NCBI GenBank assembly: GCA_964036045.1
Contig: OZ038402.1
Coordinates: forward strand, 8,324,971 to 8,388,970
DNA length: 64,000 nt
Source: Eutreptiella sp. 'Long Island Sound 2002'
Lineage: Eukaryota > Euglenozoa > Euglenophyceae > Eutreptiales > Eutreptiaceae
Direction: 5' to 3'
Part shown: positions 1-11,841 of the stretch, piece by piece
Position numbering within the stretch: the first letter of the stretch is position 1
Layout of the letters: each line of letters opens with the position of its first letter
Position numbers and translations under genes: made by a program
Notes under the pieces: model-generated
Database searches by the model: none
Seen by the model: the letters and a program-made list of their open reading frames with translations, nothing else
Told to the model about the DNA's origin: nothing

Positions 1-2
1 GT

Positions 3-3000
3 GTGCAGGTGGGTGACGGGGTTGGGGTCGGGCTGGACGTCGACGACGATGTTGGGGTGCACGAGGGGGTTAACGTGGTGGTTGGCGTTGGGCTAGGTGT
101 TGGTGTTGGGGTCCCGCTTGAGGTGGCCGACGGCGACGGCGAAGAAGTGCCTGTGACTGTTGGTGTGGGTGTCGAACTCGGTGAGGGTGTGGGTGACAGT
201 GTCGGTGACGGTGTGGGTGACGTTGTTGGTGTGGATGTAGGGGTAGCTGTGGGTGTGGCCGATGGCGTGGATGAAGGAGTGCATGAGGGCGTGGGTGTGG
301 GTGTGAACGTGGGTGTGGAGGTGGGCGTGGACGTGGGTGTGAGTGTTGGCGTCGATGTGGGCGTAAAACTGGGCGTAAATGTGAGCGTGGGCGTGGGTGT
401 GGGTGTGGATGAGAGTGTGGGAGTGGACGTGGGCGTGAAAGTGGGTGTGGTGGTAGGCGTGAATGTTGGCGTGGATGTGGGCGTCCGCGTGGGTGTCCAT
501 GTGGGCGTAGGTGTCGGCGTGGCTGTGGGTGTGGATGACGGTGTGGATGTTGGTGTGGATGTCGGTGTGGACGTGAGTGTGGCTGTGGGTGTGGGCGTGG
601 CTGTTGATGAAGGTGTTGGTGTAGGTGTTGATGTGGGTGTAATCGTGGGTGTGCTAGTTGGGGAGGATGTGGGTGTTGGTGTGGGCGTGGAGGACGGTGT
701 GGATGAGAGCGTCGGGCTGGGTGTGCATGTGGCTGTGCACGTAGGCGTGGGTGTTGGCGTACAAGTTGGTGTGGGTGTGACTGTGTGTGTAGGTGTCGGT
801 GTCGGTGTAGGCGAAGACGTGCTCGTGGGGGTAGAAGTTGGTGAGAATGTGGGCGAGGATGTGGGCGTCGCTGTGGGAGTGCATGTAGGTGTGCACGTGG
901 GCGTGCATGTGGGCGAGCATGTGGGCGTGCAGGTGGGCGTGCATGTAGGTGAGCATGAAGGCGAGAATGTAGGCGAGGGTGTGGGTGTCGGTGATATTGT
1001 AACTGTACTTGTTGGTGTCGGTGTTGGTGTTGGAGATGCAGTGTGTGTGCATGTGAATGAGGATGTGGGAGTCCATGTAGGTGTAGGCGTGGGCGTCGCA
1101 GTTGGCGTGCACGTGGGTGTGCACGTGGGTGTGAACGTGGGTGTAGGAGTGTATGAGGGCGTTGGCGTGTGCGTGGTTGTGGGTGTCGGCGTGAATGATT
1201 GTGTGGGCGTAGGTGTGGATGTGGGTGTAGGCGTGGGTGTAGGTGTGCAAGTGGGTGTGGGGGAGGGGGTGCCTGTCGGTGTGAATGTGGGCGTGGACGT
1301 CGGTGTAGGTGTAGGTGTGGATGTGGGAGATGACGTGGGCGTGAGTGTCAGTGTGCATGTGAGTGTGCACGTTGGTGTGGATGTGTGGGTGGCCGTGGGC
1401 GTTAATGTAGGCGTGCCTGTGGGGGTGAATGTGGGTGTGAGTGATGGTGAGGATGTGGACGAGGATGTAGGTGACGATGTGGGTGATGATGTGGGTGACA
1501 ACGTGGGCGAGAATGTCGGTGATGATGTTGGGCTGGCTGTGAGGGTAGATGTGGGGGTAGGTGTGGGTGTGGATGTGGGTGAAGATGTTGGTGTGAATGT
1601 AGGCGACAACGTGGGCGACGACGTGGGCGACAACGTGGGTGTGCTGGTTGGTGTAGATGTGGGCGAGGATGTGGGCGACGATGTGGGAGTGCTTGTTGGT
1701 GACAACGTGGGGGTGGGTGTACCTGTAGATGACGAGGTTATTGTGGGGGTGGATGAGGGCGACAATGTGGGCGACGATGTCGGTGTGGATGTGGGCGTGA
1801 GTGTGCATGATGGTGTATGTGTGGGTGTCGATGTGGGCGACGACGTCGGCGACAACGTGGGTGTAGATGTGGGTGACGATGTGGGTGTAGAAGTTGGCGA
1901 GGACGTGGACGACGATGTGGGAGTGCTTGTTGGTGACAACGTGGGTGTGGGTGTGCCTGTTGATGTTGGTGTTGGTGTGGGGGTGGATGTCGGTGAGGAT
2001 GTGGGCGACGATGTCGGTGTGGGCGTGGGTGTGGGTGTGCATGATGGCGTGTGTGTAGGTGTAGATGTAGGCGACGACGTAGGCGTAGATGTGGGTGTAG
2101 ATGTGGGTGAAGATGTGGGTGTGGATGTAGGCGACGATGTGGGTGACGACGTGGGCGACGACGTGGGTGTGCTGGTTGGTGTAGATGTGGGCGAGGATGT
2201 GGGCGATGATGTGGGTGTGCTTGTTGGTGACAACGTGGGCGTGGGTGTGCTTGTGCTTGTTGGTGTTGGTGTGGGGGTGGATGTCGGTGAGGATGTGGGC
2301 GACGATGTCGGTGTGGGCGTGGGTGTGGGTGTGCATGATGGCGTGTGTGTAGGTGTAGATGTAGGCGAGAATGTAGGCGTACATGTGGGTGTACATGTAG
2401 GTGTGGATGTCGGTGACAGTGTAGGCGAAGATGTGGGCGTACATGTGGGTGTAGATGTGGGTGACAATGTAGGCGTGGAGGTAGGCGACGATGTGGGCGA
2501 CGACGTGGGTGTAGATGTGGGTGTGCTGGTTGGTGTTGATGTGGGCGAGGACGTGGGTGTAGATGTGGGTGTGCTTGTAGGTGACAACGTGGGCGAGGGT
2601 GTGCCTGTGCTTGTTGGTGTTGGTGTGGGGGTGGATGTCGGTGAGGATGTGGGCGACGATGTCGGTGTGGGCGTGGGTGTGGGTGTGCATGATGGCGTGT
2701 GTGTAGGTGTAGATGTAGGCGAGAATGTGGGCGAGAGCGTGGGTGTAGATGTGGGGCTGGATGTCGGCGACGATGTGGACGACGACGTAGGCGTACATGT
2801 GGGTGTAGACGTGGGTGAAGATGTAGGCGTGGAGGTAGGTGACGACGTGGGCGACAACGTCGGCGACGACGTGGGTGTGGTGGTCGGTGTACATGTAGGC
2901 GAGGACGTGGGCGACGGTGTGGGAGTGCTCGATGGTGACAACGTGGGCGTGGGTGTGCCTGTGCTTGTTGGTGTTGGTGTGGGGGTGGATGTCGATGAGG

Positions 3001-6000
3001 ATGTGGGCGACGATGTCGGTGTGGGCGTGGGCGTGGGTGAGCATGATGGCGTGTGTGTAGGTGTAGATGTAGGAGACGACGTGGGCGACAGCGTGGGTGT
3101 AGACGTGGATGAAGATGTGGGTGTGGTTGTAGGCGACGAGGTGGGCGACGACGTGGGCGACGACGTGGGTGTGCTGGTTGGTGTAGATGTGGGCGAGGAC
3201 GTGGGCGATGATGTGGGTGTGCTTGTTGGTGACAACGTGGGCGAGGGTGTGCTTGTGCACGTTGGTGTTGGTGTGGGGGTGGATGTCGGTGAGGATGTGG
3301 GCGACGATGTCGGTGTGGGCGTGGGTGTGGGTGTGCATGATGGCGTGTGTGTAGGTGTAGATGTAGGCGACGACGTAGGCGAGAGCGTGGGTGTAGATGT
3401 GGGTGAAGATGTGGGTGTGGATGTGGGTGACGATGTGGGCGACGATGTGGGCGACGACGACGGTGTGCTGCTTGGCGTGTCTGTGGGCGACGACGTGGGC
3501 GATGATGTGGGAGTGCTTGTAGGTGACAACGTGGGCGAGGGTGTGCTTGTGCTTGTTGGTGTTGGTGTGGGGGTGGATGTCGGTGAGGATGTGGGCGAAT
3601 ATGTCGGTGTGGGCGTGGGCGTGGGTGTGCATGATGGCGTGTGTGTAGGTGTAGATGTAGGCGAGAATGTGGGCGTACATGTGGGTGTAGCCGTTGGTGA
3701 CAATGTAGGCGTGGTTGTAGGCGACGATGTGGGTGACGACGTGGGCGACGACGTGGGTGTGCTGGTCGGTGTAGATGTGGGCGAGGATGTGGGCGATGAT
3801 GTGGGAGTGCTTGTTGGCGACAACGTGGGCGTGGTTGTGCCTGTTGATGTTGGTGTTGGTGTGGGGGTGGATGTCTGTGAGGATGTGGGGGACGACGTCG
3901 GTGTGGGTGTGGGTGTGGGTGTGCATGATGGCGTGTGTGTAGGTGTAGATGTAGGCGAGAATGTGGGCGTACACGTGGGTGTAGATGTGGGGCTGGAGGT
4001 CGGTGACGATGTGGGCGACGACGTGGGCGACAGCGTGGGTGTAGACGTGGGTGAAGATGTAGGCGTGGAGGTAGGCGACGACGTGGGCGACGACGTGGGC
4101 GACGACGTGGGTGTGCTGGTTGGTGTAGATGTCGGGGAGGATGTGGGCGACGATGTGGGAGTGCTTGTTGGCGACAGCGTGGGCGTGGGTGTACTTGTGC
4201 ACGTTGGTGTTGGTGTGGGGGTGGATGTCGGTGAGGATGTGGGCGACGATGTCGGTGTGGGCGTGGGTGTGGGTGTGCATGATGGCGTGTGTGTAGGTGT
4301 AGATGTAGGCGACGATGTGGGCGAGAGCGTGGGTGTAGATGTGGGTGAATATGTGGGTGTGGATGTAGGCGACGATGTGGGCGACGATGTGGGCGAGGAC
4401 GTGGGTGTGCTGGTTGGCGTTGATGTGGGCGAGGACGTGGGTGTAGATGTGGGAGTGCTTGTAGGTGACAACGTGGGCGAGGGTGTGCTTGTGCTTGTTG
4501 GTGTTGGTGTGGGGGTGGATGTCGGTGAGGATGTGGGCGAATATGTCGGTGTGGGCGTGGGCGTGGGTGTGCATGATGGCGTGTGTGTAGGTGTAGATGT
4601 AGGCGAGAATGTGGGCGTACATGTGGGTGTAGCCGTTGGTGACAATGTAGGCGTGGTTGTAGGCGACGATGTGGGTGACGACGTGGGCGACAACGTGGGT
4701 GTGCTGGTCGGTGTAGATGTGGGCGAGGATGTGGGCGATGATGTGGGTGTGGTTGTTGGTGACAACGTGGGCGTGGGTGTGCCTGTGCTTGTTGGTGTTG
4801 CTGTGGGGGTGGACGTCTGTGAGGATGTGGGCGACGACGTCGGTGTGGGTGTGGGTGTGGGTGTGCATGATGGCGTGTGTGTAGGTGTAGATGTAGGTGA
4901 GAATGTGGGCGTACACGTGGGTGTAGATGTGGGGCTGGAGGTCGGTGACGATGTGGGCGACGACGTGGGCGACAGCGTGGGTGTAGACGTGGGTGAAGAT
5001 GTAGGCGTGGAGGTAGGTGACGATGTGGGCGACGACGTGGGCGACGACGTGGGTGTGCTGGTTGGTGTAGATGTCGGGGAGGAAGTGGGCGACGATGTGG
5101 GAGTGCTTGTTGGCGACAGCGTGGGCGTGGGTGTACTTGTGCACGTTGGTGTTGGTGTGGGGGTGGATGTCTGTGAGGATGTGGGCGACGATGTCGGTGT
5201 GGGCGTGGGTGTGGGTGTGCATGATGGCGTGTGTGTAGGTGTAGATGTAGGCGACGATGTGGGCGAGAGCGTGGGTGTAGATGTGGGTGAATATGTGGGT
5301 GTGGATGTAGGCGACGATGTGGGCGACGATGTGGGCGAGGACGTGGGTGTGCTGGTTGGCGTTGATGTGGGCGAGGACGTGGGTGTAGATGTGGGAGTGC
5401 TTGTAGGTGACAACGTGGGCGAGGGTGTGCTTGTGCTTGTTGGTGTTGGTGTGGGGGTGGATGTCGGTGAGGATGTGGGCGAATATGTCGGTGTGGGCGT
5501 GGGCGTGGGTGTGCATGATGGCGTGTGTGTAGGTGTAGATGTAGGCGAGAATGTGGGCGTACATGTGGGTGTAGCCGTTGGTGACAATGTAGGCGTGGTT
5601 GTAGGCGACGATGTGGGTGACGACGTGGGCGACAACGTGGGTGTGCTGGTCGGTGTAGATGTGGGCGAGGATGTGGGCGATGATGTGGGTGTGGTTGTTG
5701 GTGACAACGTGGGCGTGGGTGTGCCTGTGCTTGTTGGTGTTGCTGTGGGGGTGGACGTCTGTGAGGATGTGGGCGACGACGTCGGTGTGGGTGTGGGTGT
5801 GGGTGTGCATGATGGCGTGTGTGTAGGTGTAGATGTAGGTGAGAATGTGGGCGTACACGTGGGTGTAGATGTGGGGCTGGAGGTCGGTGACGATGTGGGC
5901 GACGACGTGGGCGACAGCGTGGGTGTAGACGTGGGTGAAGATGTAGGCGTGGAGGTAGGTGACGATGTGGGCGACGACGTGGGCGACGACGTGGGTGTGC

Positions 6001-9000
6001 TGGTTGGTGTAGATGTCGGGGAGGAAGTGGGCGACGATGTGGGAGTGCTTGTTGGCGACAGCGTGGGCGTGGGTGTACTTGTGCACGTTGGTGTTGGTGT
6101 GGGGGTGGATGTCTGTGAGGATGTGGGCGACGATGTCGGTGTGGGCGTGGGTGTGGGTGTGCATGATGGCGTGTGTGTAGGTGTAGATGTAGGCGACGAT
6201 GTGGGCGAGAGCGTGGGTGTAGATGTGGGTGAATATGTGGGTGTGGATGTAGGCGACGATGTGGGCGACGACGTGGGCGAGGTCGATGGTGTGCTGGTTG
6301 GCGTTGATGTGGGCGAGGACGTGGGTGTAGATGTGGGAGTGCTTGTAGGTGACAACGTGGGCGTGGGTGTGCCTGTGCTTGTTGGTGTTGGTGTGGGGGT
6401 GGATGTCGGTGAGGATGTGGGCGACGACGTCGGTGTGGGCGTGGGTGTGGGTGTGCATGATGGCGTGTGTGTAGGTGTAGATGTAGGCGAGAATGTGGGC
6501 GTACATGTGGGTGTAGCCGTTGGTGAAGATGTAGGCGTGGTTGTAGGCGACGATGTGGGTGACGACGTGGGCGACAACGTGGGTGTGCTGGTCGGTGTAG
6601 ATGTGGGCGAGGATGTGGGCGATGATGTGGGAGTGCTTGTTGGTGACAACGTGGGCGTGGTTGTGCCTGTGCTTGTTGGTGTTGGTGTGGGGGTGGACGT
6701 CTGTGAGGATGTGGGCGACGACGTCGGTGTGGGCGTGGGTGTGGGTGTGCATGATGGCGTGTGTGTAGGTGTAGATGTAGGCGAGAATGTGGGCGTACAC
6801 GTGGGTGTAGATGTGGGGCTGGAGGTCGGTGACGATGTGGGCGACGACGTGGGCGACAGCGTGGGTGTAGACGTGGGTGAAGATGTAGGCGTGGAGGTAG
6901 GTGACGATGTGGGCGACGACGTGGGCGACGACGTGGGTGTGCTGGTTGGTGTAGATGTCGGGGAGGATGTGGGCGACGATGTGGGAGTGCTTGTTGGCGA
7001 CAGCGTGGGCGTGGGTGTACTTGTGCACGTTGGTGTTGGTGTGGGGGTGGATGTCGGTGAGGATGTGGGCGACGATGTCGGTGTGGGCGTGGGTGTGGGT
7101 GTGCATGATGGCGTGTGTGTAGGTGTAGATGTAGGCGACGATGTGGGCGAGAGCGTGGGTGTAGATGTGGGTGAAGATGTGGGTGTGGATGTAGGCGACG
7201 ATGTGGGCGACGACGTGGGCGAGGTCGATGGTGTGCTGGTTGGCGTAGATGTGGGCGAGGACGTGGGCGATGATGTGGGAGTGCTTGTAGGTGACAACGT
7301 GGGCGAGGGTGTGCCTGTGCTTGTTGGTGTTGGTGTGGGGGTGGATGTCGGTGAGGATGTGGGCGACGATGTCGGTGTGGGCGTGGGTGTGGGTGTGCAT
7401 GATGGCGTGTGTGTAGGTGTAGATGTAGGCGAGAATGTGGGCGTACATGTGGGTGTAGCCGTTGGTGACAATGTAGGCGTGGTTGTAGGCGACGATGTGG
7501 GTGACGACGTGGGCGACAACGTGGGTGTGCTGGTCGGTGTAGATGTGGGCGAGGATGTGGGCGATGATGTGGGTGTGCTTGTTGGCGACAACGTGGGCGT
7601 GGTTGTGCCTGTGCTTGTTGGTGTTGTTGTGGGGGTGGACGTCTGTGAGGATGTGGGCGACGACGTCGGTGTGGGCGTGGGTGTGGGTGTGCATGATGGC
7701 GTGTGTGTAGGTGTAGATGTAGGCGAGAATGTGGGCGTACACGAGGGTGTAGATGTGGGGCTGGAGGTCGGTGACGATGTGGGCGACGGCGTGGGCGAGA
7801 GCGTGGGTGTAGATGTGGGTGAAGATGTGGGCGTGGAGGTAGGTGACGATGTGGGCGACAACGTCGGCGACGACGTGGGTGTGCTGGTTGGTGTAGATGT
7901 CGGGGAGGAAGTAGGCGACGATGTGGGAGTGCTTGTTGGTGACAGCGTGGGCGTGGGTGTACTTGTGCACGTTGGTGTTGGTGTGGGGGTGGATGTCGGT
8001 GAGGATGTGGGCGACGATGTCGGTGTGGGCGTGGGTGTGGGTGTGCATGATGGCGTGTGTGTAGGTGTAGATGTAGGCGACGATGTGGGCGAGAGCGTGG
8101 GTGTAGATGTGGGTGAATATGTGGGTGTGGATGTAGGCGACGATGTGGGCGACGACGTGGGCGAGGTCGATGGTGTGCTGGTTGGCGTAGATGTGGGCGA
8201 GGACGTGGGCGATGATGTGGGAGTGCTTGTTGGTGAAAACGTGGGCGAGGGTGTGCTTGTGCTTGTTGGTGTTGGTGTGGGGGTGGATGTCGGTGAAGAT
8301 GTGGGCGACGATGTCGGTGTGGGCGTGGGCGTGGGTGTGCATGATGGCGTGTGTGTAGGTGTAGATGTAGGCGAGAATGTGGGCGAGAGCGTGGGTGTAG
8401 ATGTGGGGCTAGATGTCGGTGACGATGTAGGCGACGACGTGGGCGTACAAGTGGGTGTAGATGTGGGTGTAGACGTGGGTGTACATGTAGGTGTGGATGT
8501 GGGCGACGATGTGGGCGACGACGTGGGCGACGACGTGGGTGTTGTGGTTGGTGTTGATGTGGGCGAGGACGTGGGCGATGATGTGGGAGTGCTCGTTGGT
8601 GACAACGTGGGCGTGGGTGTTCCCGTGCCCGTTGATGTAGCCGTGGGGCTGGATGTCAATGAGGATGTGGGCGACGATGTCGGTGTGGGCGTGGGTGTGG
8701 GTGTGCATGATGGCGTGTATGTTGGTGTAGATGTAGGCGACGATGTGGGCGTACATGTGGGTGTAGATGTGGGTGTAGATGTGGGCGACGATGTCGGCGT
8801 ACATGTGGGTGTAGATGTCGGCGACCATGTCGGTGTGGATGTAGGCGACGATGTGGGCGTAAATGTGGCCGTAGACGTGCCTGACGATGTACGTGTGGAT
8901 GTAGGCGACGATGTGGGCGCCGACGTGGGCGACGACGTGGGTGTGCTGGTTGGGGTAGATGTGGGCGAGGACGTTGGCGACGATGTGGGAGTGCTTGTAA

Positions 9001-10568
9001 GTGACAGCGTGGGTGTGGGTGTGCCTGTTGATGTTGGTGTTGGTGTGGGGGTGGATGTCGGTGAGGATGTGGGCGACGACGTCGGTGTGGGCGTGGGCGT
9101 GGGTGTGCATGATGGCGTGTGTGTAGGTGTAGACGTAGGCGAGAATGTGGGCGTACATGTGGGTGTAGACGTGGGGCTGGATGTAGGTGACGATGTGGGC
9201 GACGACGTGGGCGAGAGCGTGGGTGTAGATGTGGGTGAATATGTGGGTGTGGATGTAGGCGACGACGTGGGCGACGACGTGGGCGAGGACGTGGGTGTGC
9301 TGGTTGGTGTAGATGTCGGGGAGGATGTGGGCGACGATGTGGGAGTGCTCGTTGGTGACATCGTGGGGGTGGGTGTACTTGTGCTTGTTGGTGTTGGTGT
9401 GGGGGTGGATGTCGATGAGGATGTGGGCGACGATGTCGGTGTGGACGTGGGCGTGGGTGTGCATGATGGCGTGTGTGTAGGCGTGGATGTAGGCGACGAC
9501 GTAGGCGTACATGTGGGTGTAGCCGTGGGTGAAAGTGTAGGTGTTGAAGTTGTTGATGACGTGGGCGACGACGTGGGCGAGGACGATGGTGTGCTGGTTG
9601 GTGTAGATGTGGGCGAGGACGTGGGCGAGAGTGTTTGCGTGCTTGTTGGTGTGGACGTGGGCGTTGATGTGGGGGAGAATGTGGGCGTAATTGTGGGCGT
9701 GGGTGTGGGCGACAATGTGGGTGAGAAGCTGGGCGAGAATGTCAGCGTTGAGGTGGGTGTGGGTGAAGCTGTTGCTGTGGATGTGTGCGTGGGCGAAGGT
9801 GTTGGTGACGGCGTGGGTGTGTTGGTGAGGGTGGATGTTGGTGTGAATGTGAGGGACGAAGTGGGCGACGAAGTGGGCGAGCATGTAGGCGTGGATGTGG
9901 GTGAGAATGTGGGTGTGGGAGTCGACGTTGGGGTGGATGTTGGTGTGCATGTGGGCGTGGGTGTGGGCGTGAATGTTAGTGAGGACGTCAGTGTGCATGT
10001 AGGAGTCGACGTTGGAGTGGATGTCGGCGTTGGAGTAGGTGTGGGTGTGGATGAAGGTGTGGTCGTGGATGTTGGTGTGAGCGTGGGCGAATATGTGGGT
10101 GAAGATGTGGGTGTGCATGACGGGGAAGATGTGGGCGTGGCTGTGGGTGAAGATGTTGGCGTGACCGTGGGCGTGACTGTGGACGTGGACGTGGGCGTGG
10201 ATGTGGGCGTGGATGTAGGTGTTGATGTCGGTGTGTGTGTTGGTGATGATGTTGGACTGAACGTAGGCGAGCATGTTGGTGTAGTTGTTGGTGTAGGTGT
10301 GAGTGTTGCGGTGATTGTAGATGTGTGTGTCGGTGTGAAAGTTGGCGAGCATGTGGGTGTGAGTGTGGACGTGCAGGTGGGTGTGGATGTCGGTGTAGAC
10401 GTTGGCGTAAATGTGGGTGTAGATGTGGTCGTTGATGTGGGTGTTGATGTGGGCGTCGGTGTGGGCGTTGTTGTGGGCGTTGTTGTGGGCGTTGTTGTGG
10501 GCGAGGTTGTAGGTGTGGTTGTGGGCGAGCACGTGGTGGTGCATGTGGGCGAAGACGTGGGTGAATAG
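3..10568 (+). CDS. Giant Val-alternating, Gly/Asp-rich repeat ORF (5' end outside window)
   Basis: This frame is open for 3,521 codons and ends at TAG 10566-10568. The first codon in the window is GTG, so the true start, if any, lies upstream. Nearly every second residue is Val, alternating with Gly, Asp, Glu, His, Asn, Leu or Cys. Most differences between repeats fall on third codon positions of this frame (GTG/GTA, GGT/GGC, GAT/GAC), which is what protein-level constraint would leave. Against this, single changes rarely create stops in this composition, so openness alone is weak evidence. No signal peptide, known domain or splice site is visible. An alternating Val/acidic chain would favour beta structure (inference). 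It may equally be non-coding satellite DNA. Confidence 0.35.
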   Translation: MQVGDGVGVGLDVDDDVGVHEGVNVVVGVGLGVGVGVPLEVADGDGEEVPVTVGVGVELGEGVGDSVGDGVGDVVGVDVGVAVGVADGVDEGVHEGVGVGVNVGVEVGVDVGVSVGVDVGVKLGVNVSVGVGVGVDESVGVDVGVKVGVVVGVNVGVDVGVRVGVHVGVGVGVAVGVDDGVDVGVDVGVDVSVAVGVGVAVDEGVGVGVDVGVIVGVLVGEDVGVGVGVEDGVDESVGLGVHVAVHVGVGVGVQVGVGVTVCVGVGVGVGEDVLVGVEVGENVGEDVGVAVGVHVGVHVGVHVGEHVGVQVGVHVGEHEGENVGEGVGVGDIVTVLVGVGVGVGDAVCVHVNEDVGVHVGVGVGVAVGVHVGVHVGVNVGVGVYEGVGVCVVVGVGVNDCVGVGVDVGVGVGVGVQVGVGEGVPVGVNVGVDVGVGVGVDVGDDVGVSVSVHVSVHVGVDVWVAVGVNVGVPVGVNVGVSDGEDVDEDVGDDVGDDVGDNVGENVGDDVGLAVRVDVGVGVGVDVGEDVGVNVGDNVGDDVGDNVGVLVGVDVGEDVGDDVGVLVGDNVGVGVPVDDEVIVGVDEGDNVGDDVGVDVGVSVHDGVCVGVDVGDDVGDNVGVDVGDDVGVEVGEDVDDDVGVLVGDNVGVGVPVDVGVGVGVDVGEDVGDDVGVGVGVGVHDGVCVGVDVGDDVGVDVGVDVGEDVGVDVGDDVGDDVGDDVGVLVGVDVGEDVGDDVGVLVGDNVGVGVLVLVGVGVGVDVGEDVGDDVGVGVGVGVHDGVCVGVDVGENVGVHVGVHVGVDVGDSVGEDVGVHVGVDVGDNVGVEVGDDVGDDVGVDVGVLVGVDVGEDVGVDVGVLVGDNVGEGVPVLVGVGVGVDVGEDVGDDVGVGVGVGVHDGVCVGVDVGENVGESVGVDVGLDVGDDVDDDVGVHVGVDVGEDVGVEVGDDVGDNVGDDVGVVVGVHVGEDVGDGVGVLDGDNVGVGVPVLVGVGVGVDVDEDVGDDVGVGVGVGEHDGVCVGVDVGDDVGDSVGVDVDEDVGVVVGDEVGDDVGDDVGVLVGVDVGEDVGDDVGVLVGDNVGEGVLVHVGVGVGVDVGEDVGDDVGVGVGVGVHDGVCVGVDVGDDVGESVGVDVGEDVGVDVGDDVGDDVGDDDGVLLGVSVGDDVGDDVGVLVGDNVGEGVLVLVGVGVGVDVGEDVGEYVGVGVGVGVHDGVCVGVDVGENVGVHVGVAVGDNVGVVVGDDVGDDVGDDVGVLVGVDVGEDVGDDVGVLVGDNVGVVVPVDVGVGVGVDVCEDVGDDVGVGVGVGVHDGVCVGVDVGENVGVHVGVDVGLEVGDDVGDDVGDSVGVDVGEDVGVEVGDDVGDDVGDDVGVLVGVDVGEDVGDDVGVLVGDSVGVGVLVHVGVGVGVDVGEDVGDDVGVGVGVGVHDGVCVGVDVGDDVGESVGVDVGEYVGVDVGDDVGDDVGEDVGVLVGVDVGEDVGVDVGVLVGDNVGEGVLVLVGVGVGVDVGEDVGEYVGVGVGVGVHDGVCVGVDVGENVGVHVGVAVGDNVGVVVGDDVGDDVGDNVGVLVGVDVGEDVGDDVGVVVGDNVGVGVPVLVGVAVGVDVCEDVGDDVGVGVGVGVHDGVCVGVDVGENVGVHVGVDVGLEVGDDVGDDVGDSVGVDVGEDVGVEVGDDVGDDVGDDVGVLVGVDVGEEVGDDVGVLVGDSVGVGVLVHVGVGVGVDVCEDVGDDVGVGVGVGVHDGVCVGVDVGDDVGESVGVDVGEYVGVDVGDDVGDDVGEDVGVLVGVDVGEDVGVDVGVLVGDNVGEGVLVLVGVGVGVDVGEDVGEYVGVGVGVGVHDGVCVGVDVGENVGVHVGVAVGDNVGVVVGDDVGDDVGDNVGVLVGVDVGEDVGDDVGVVVGDNVGVGVPVLVGVAVGVDVCEDVGDDVGVGVGVGVHDGVCVGVDVGENVGVHVGVDVGLEVGDDVGDDVGDSVGVDVGEDVGVEVGDDVGDDVGDDVGVLVGVDVGEEVGDDVGVLVGDSVGVGVLVHVGVGVGVDVCEDVGDDVGVGVGVGVHDGVCVGVDVGDDVGESVGVDVGEYVGVDVGDDVGDDVGEVDGVLVGVDVGEDVGVDVGVLVGDNVGVGVPVLVGVGVGVDVGEDVGDDVGVGVGVGVHDGVCVGVDVGENVGVHVGVAVGEDVGVVVGDDVGDDVGDNVGVLVGVDVGEDVGDDVGVLVGDNVGVVVPVLVGVGVGVDVCEDVGDDVGVGVGVGVHDGVCVGVDVGENVGVHVGVDVGLEVGDDVGDDVGDSVGVDVGEDVGVEVGDDVGDDVGDDVGVLVGVDVGEDVGDDVGVLVGDSVGVGVLVHVGVGVGVDVGEDVGDDVGVGVGVGVHDGVCVGVDVGDDVGESVGVDVGEDVGVDVGDDVGDDVGEVDGVLVGVDVGEDVGDDVGVLVGDNVGEGVPVLVGVGVGVDVGEDVGDDVGVGVGVGVHDGVCVGVDVGENVGVHVGVAVGDNVGVVVGDDVGDDVGDNVGVLVGVDVGEDVGDDVGVLVGDNVGVVVPVLVGVVVGVDVCEDVGDDVGVGVGVGVHDGVCVGVDVGENVGVHEGVDVGLEVGDDVGDGVGESVGVDVGEDVGVEVGDDVGDNVGDDVGVLVGVDVGEEVGDDVGVLVGDSVGVGVLVHVGVGVGVDVGEDVGDDVGVGVGVGVHDGVCVGVDVGDDVGESVGVDVGEYVGVDVGDDVGDDVGEVDGVLVGVDVGEDVGDDVGVLVGENVGEGVLVLVGVGVGVDVGEDVGDDVGVGVGVGVHDGVCVGVDVGENVGESVGVDVGLDVGDDVGDDVGVQVGVDVGVDVGVHVGVDVGDDVGDDVGDDVGVVVGVDVGEDVGDDVGVLVGDNVGVGVPVPVDVAVGLDVNEDVGDDVGVGVGVGVHDGVYVGVDVGDDVGVHVGVDVGVDVGDDVGVHVGVDVGDHVGVDVGDDVGVNVAVDVPDDVRVDVGDDVGADVGDDVGVLVGVDVGEDVGDDVGVLVSDSVGVGVPVDVGVGVGVDVGEDVGDDVGVGVGVGVHDGVCVGVDVGENVGVHVGVDVGLDVGDDVGDDVGESVGVDVGEYVGVDVGDDVGDDVGEDVGVLVGVDVGEDVGDDVGVLVGDIVGVGVLVLVGVGVGVDVDEDVGDDVGVDVGVGVHDGVCVGVDVGDDVGVHVGVAVGESVGVEVVDDVGDDVGEDDGVLVGVDVGEDVGESVCVLVGVDVGVDVGENVGVIVGVGVGDNVGEKLGENVSVEVGVGEAVAVDVCVGEGVGDGVGVLVRVDVGVNVRDEVGDEVGEHVGVDVGENVGVGVDVGVDVGVHVGVGVGVNVSEDVSVHVGVDVGVDVGVGVGVGVDEGVVVDVGVSVGEYVGEDVGVHDGEDVGVAVGEDVGVTVGVTVDVDVGVDVGVDVGVDVGVCVGDDVGLNVGEHVGVVVGVGVSVAVIVDVCVGVKVGEHVGVSVDVQVGVDVGVDVGVNVGVDVVVDVGVDVGVGVGVVVGVVVGVVVGEVVGVVVGEHVVVHVGEDVGE
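3337..8046. repeat. 942-bp higher-order repeat, about five tandem copies
   Basis: Measured at the ATGATGG marker, monomers follow the order 294, 294, 354 bp. This triplet of 942 bp (157 hexamers) repeats five times, with boundaries at 3337, 4279, 5221, 6163, 7105 and 8047. Copies starting at 4279 and 5221 look almost identical over their whole length, and later copies differ by scattered substitutions. The pattern implies recent segmental amplification by unequal exchange or gene conversion on top of an older 6-bp expansion. The phase chosen for the boundaries is arbitrary. Confidence 0.9.
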
Positions 10569-11250
10569 GTTGGTGTAAATGTGGGTGTGGGCGTGGGTGT
10601 ACATGTCGGTGTAGGTGTGGGTGTGGGCGACAATGTCTGCGTGGGGGTAAATGTAGATGTCCCTGTGAACGTCGGCGAAAATGTGGGTGTGGCTGTGGGT
10701 GAACATGAAGGTGTGCAGGTGGGTGAAAACGTGGGCGTGTGCGAAGGCGTGACTGTGGGCGTGGGCGTGGGTGTCGATGTTGCTGAGAGGGTGAGGGTGA
10801 GGGTGACCGAGGAGGTGGGTGTGGAGGTGGGTGTGGAGGTGGGTGAGGGTGAAGATGAAGGTGAGGGTGAGGGTGTGTAAGTAGTCGTACAGCTTGGTGT
10901 CGGTGTAAGTGTGGGCGTGAACGTTGACGAGTATGTGGGCGATGAGGTGGGCGATGATGTGGGCGACGATGTAGGTGTGCCCGTGGATGTGCTTGCGGGC
11001 GTAGAACTGGGGGTGGATGTCGGTGTGGATGTCGGTGTGGACGTCGGTGTGGTTGTAGGGGTGGTTGTAGGTGTACAACTAGGTGTTGGTGAAGGCGTTG
11101 TTGTGGAACTTGGGCTCAAGGAAAGCGTTAAAGAGGCAGTAGTCGAGGGTGTTGTGGTTCCGCTCAGAGTGCGACTTTGAGTGGGGCTGGGGGTTACTGT
11201 CGCTGTCACTGTGGATGAAGGCGTGAGTGTGGGTGTTGGTGGTCGCGGAC
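10569..11250 (+). repeat. Degraded 3' edge of the satellite array
   Basis: The hexamer pattern continues after the stop at 10566-10568. Two further open stretches, 10581-10880 and 10911-11180, are in the same reading frame as the giant ORF and are separated by single stop codons. Substitutions and Glu/Arg codons become more common toward the end, and the periodicity fades near 11,250. This is the usual picture at the margin of a tandem array, where homogenisation is weak. Confidence 0.75.
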
Positions 11251-11478
11251 GAGCATGAGGCTAGATAGGAGGCTAAGTTAAGAAATAAGGATTTTCAAAC
11301 GATTGGTGTGTGATTTGTGCACAAGGTCGTCAGGGAATGGAACCTTGTAGCTCCACTTGCCTCTGCCAACGGAGTGCAAGTTTGCTCAAAGGCGCATACA
11401 TTATTGAAACTGGTTCCATACAGCGACCGTGTGACAACAATCAGCCGACGCTCTCCACGAATGGGTCGTAGGGCCGCG

Positions 11479-11841
11479 GGGGGGGGGGGGTTTCGGTTTA
11501 GTTCCGGAGCGACCCCCGCGGCGTGGGCAGGCAGTTCCGAAGAGTTTGGTGGGGGGGGGGGGTCAATTTTCTTCAGATTTTAGCATTTTTGAATTCCCCG
11601 TGTCATTCTGAGCATTGTGAATTTTTCTGGGGGGGGGGGGGTCTCCTTTTACCATTCACCACAAATGGGGAAAAATGGGGGGAAAGAGGGCAAAAATTCT
11701 GTGGCCCAGTCCACAAAGGCCAAAAAAAAAACACTCCGGGCACTGTTGGCGCCCAAGTTGGTTGTTCCTCATTGTTCACTTTTGGTGCATTTTTTTGGGG
11801 GGGGGGTTAGGGTTCACCCCGAGACGTATGCCTCCCCCCCC
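11479..11841 (+). repeat. Cluster of long G homopolymer runs
   Basis: Four runs of about 10-13 G lie on the plus strand, near 11,480, 11,552, 11,630 and 11,797, with a C-run at about 11,833. Such runs can form G-quadruplexes and are length-unstable, so exact lengths may also reflect sequencing error. They immediately follow the G/T-rich satellite. Confidence 0.8.

Larger units (their letters stand above)
1..11250. repeat. Hexamer-based satellite array with higher-order structure
   Basis: This is a continuous tract of a degenerate 6-bp unit of the form GTN-G(G/A)N, typically GTGGGT, GTGGAT, GTAGGC or GTGGAC. The plus strand is very rich in G and T and poor in C. From about 1,800 to 9,460 a conserved marker (ATGATGGCGTGTGTGTAGG) recurs at 2041, 2335, 2689, 3043, 3337, 3631, 3925, 4279 and onward. 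Spacings are 234, 294, 354, 366 or 402 bp, all exact multiples of 6. The 5' 1.8 kb and the 3' 1.7 kb lack the marker and are more degenerate. The array begins before the window. Confidence 0.97.

Noticed and set aside
93-500. Minus-strand His/Thr-rich open frame in the satellite
   Set aside because: Mirror image of the plus-strand hexamer frame; variation falls on its first codon positions, so no sign of protein constraint.
654-8342. 2,562-codon minus-strand frame as a gene
   Set aside because: Same reason: complementary register of the hexamer array. Reported as an observation only.
11800-11815. TTAGGG-like motif as a telomere remnant
   Set aside because: A single short match beside a G-run; no tandem telomere repeats.
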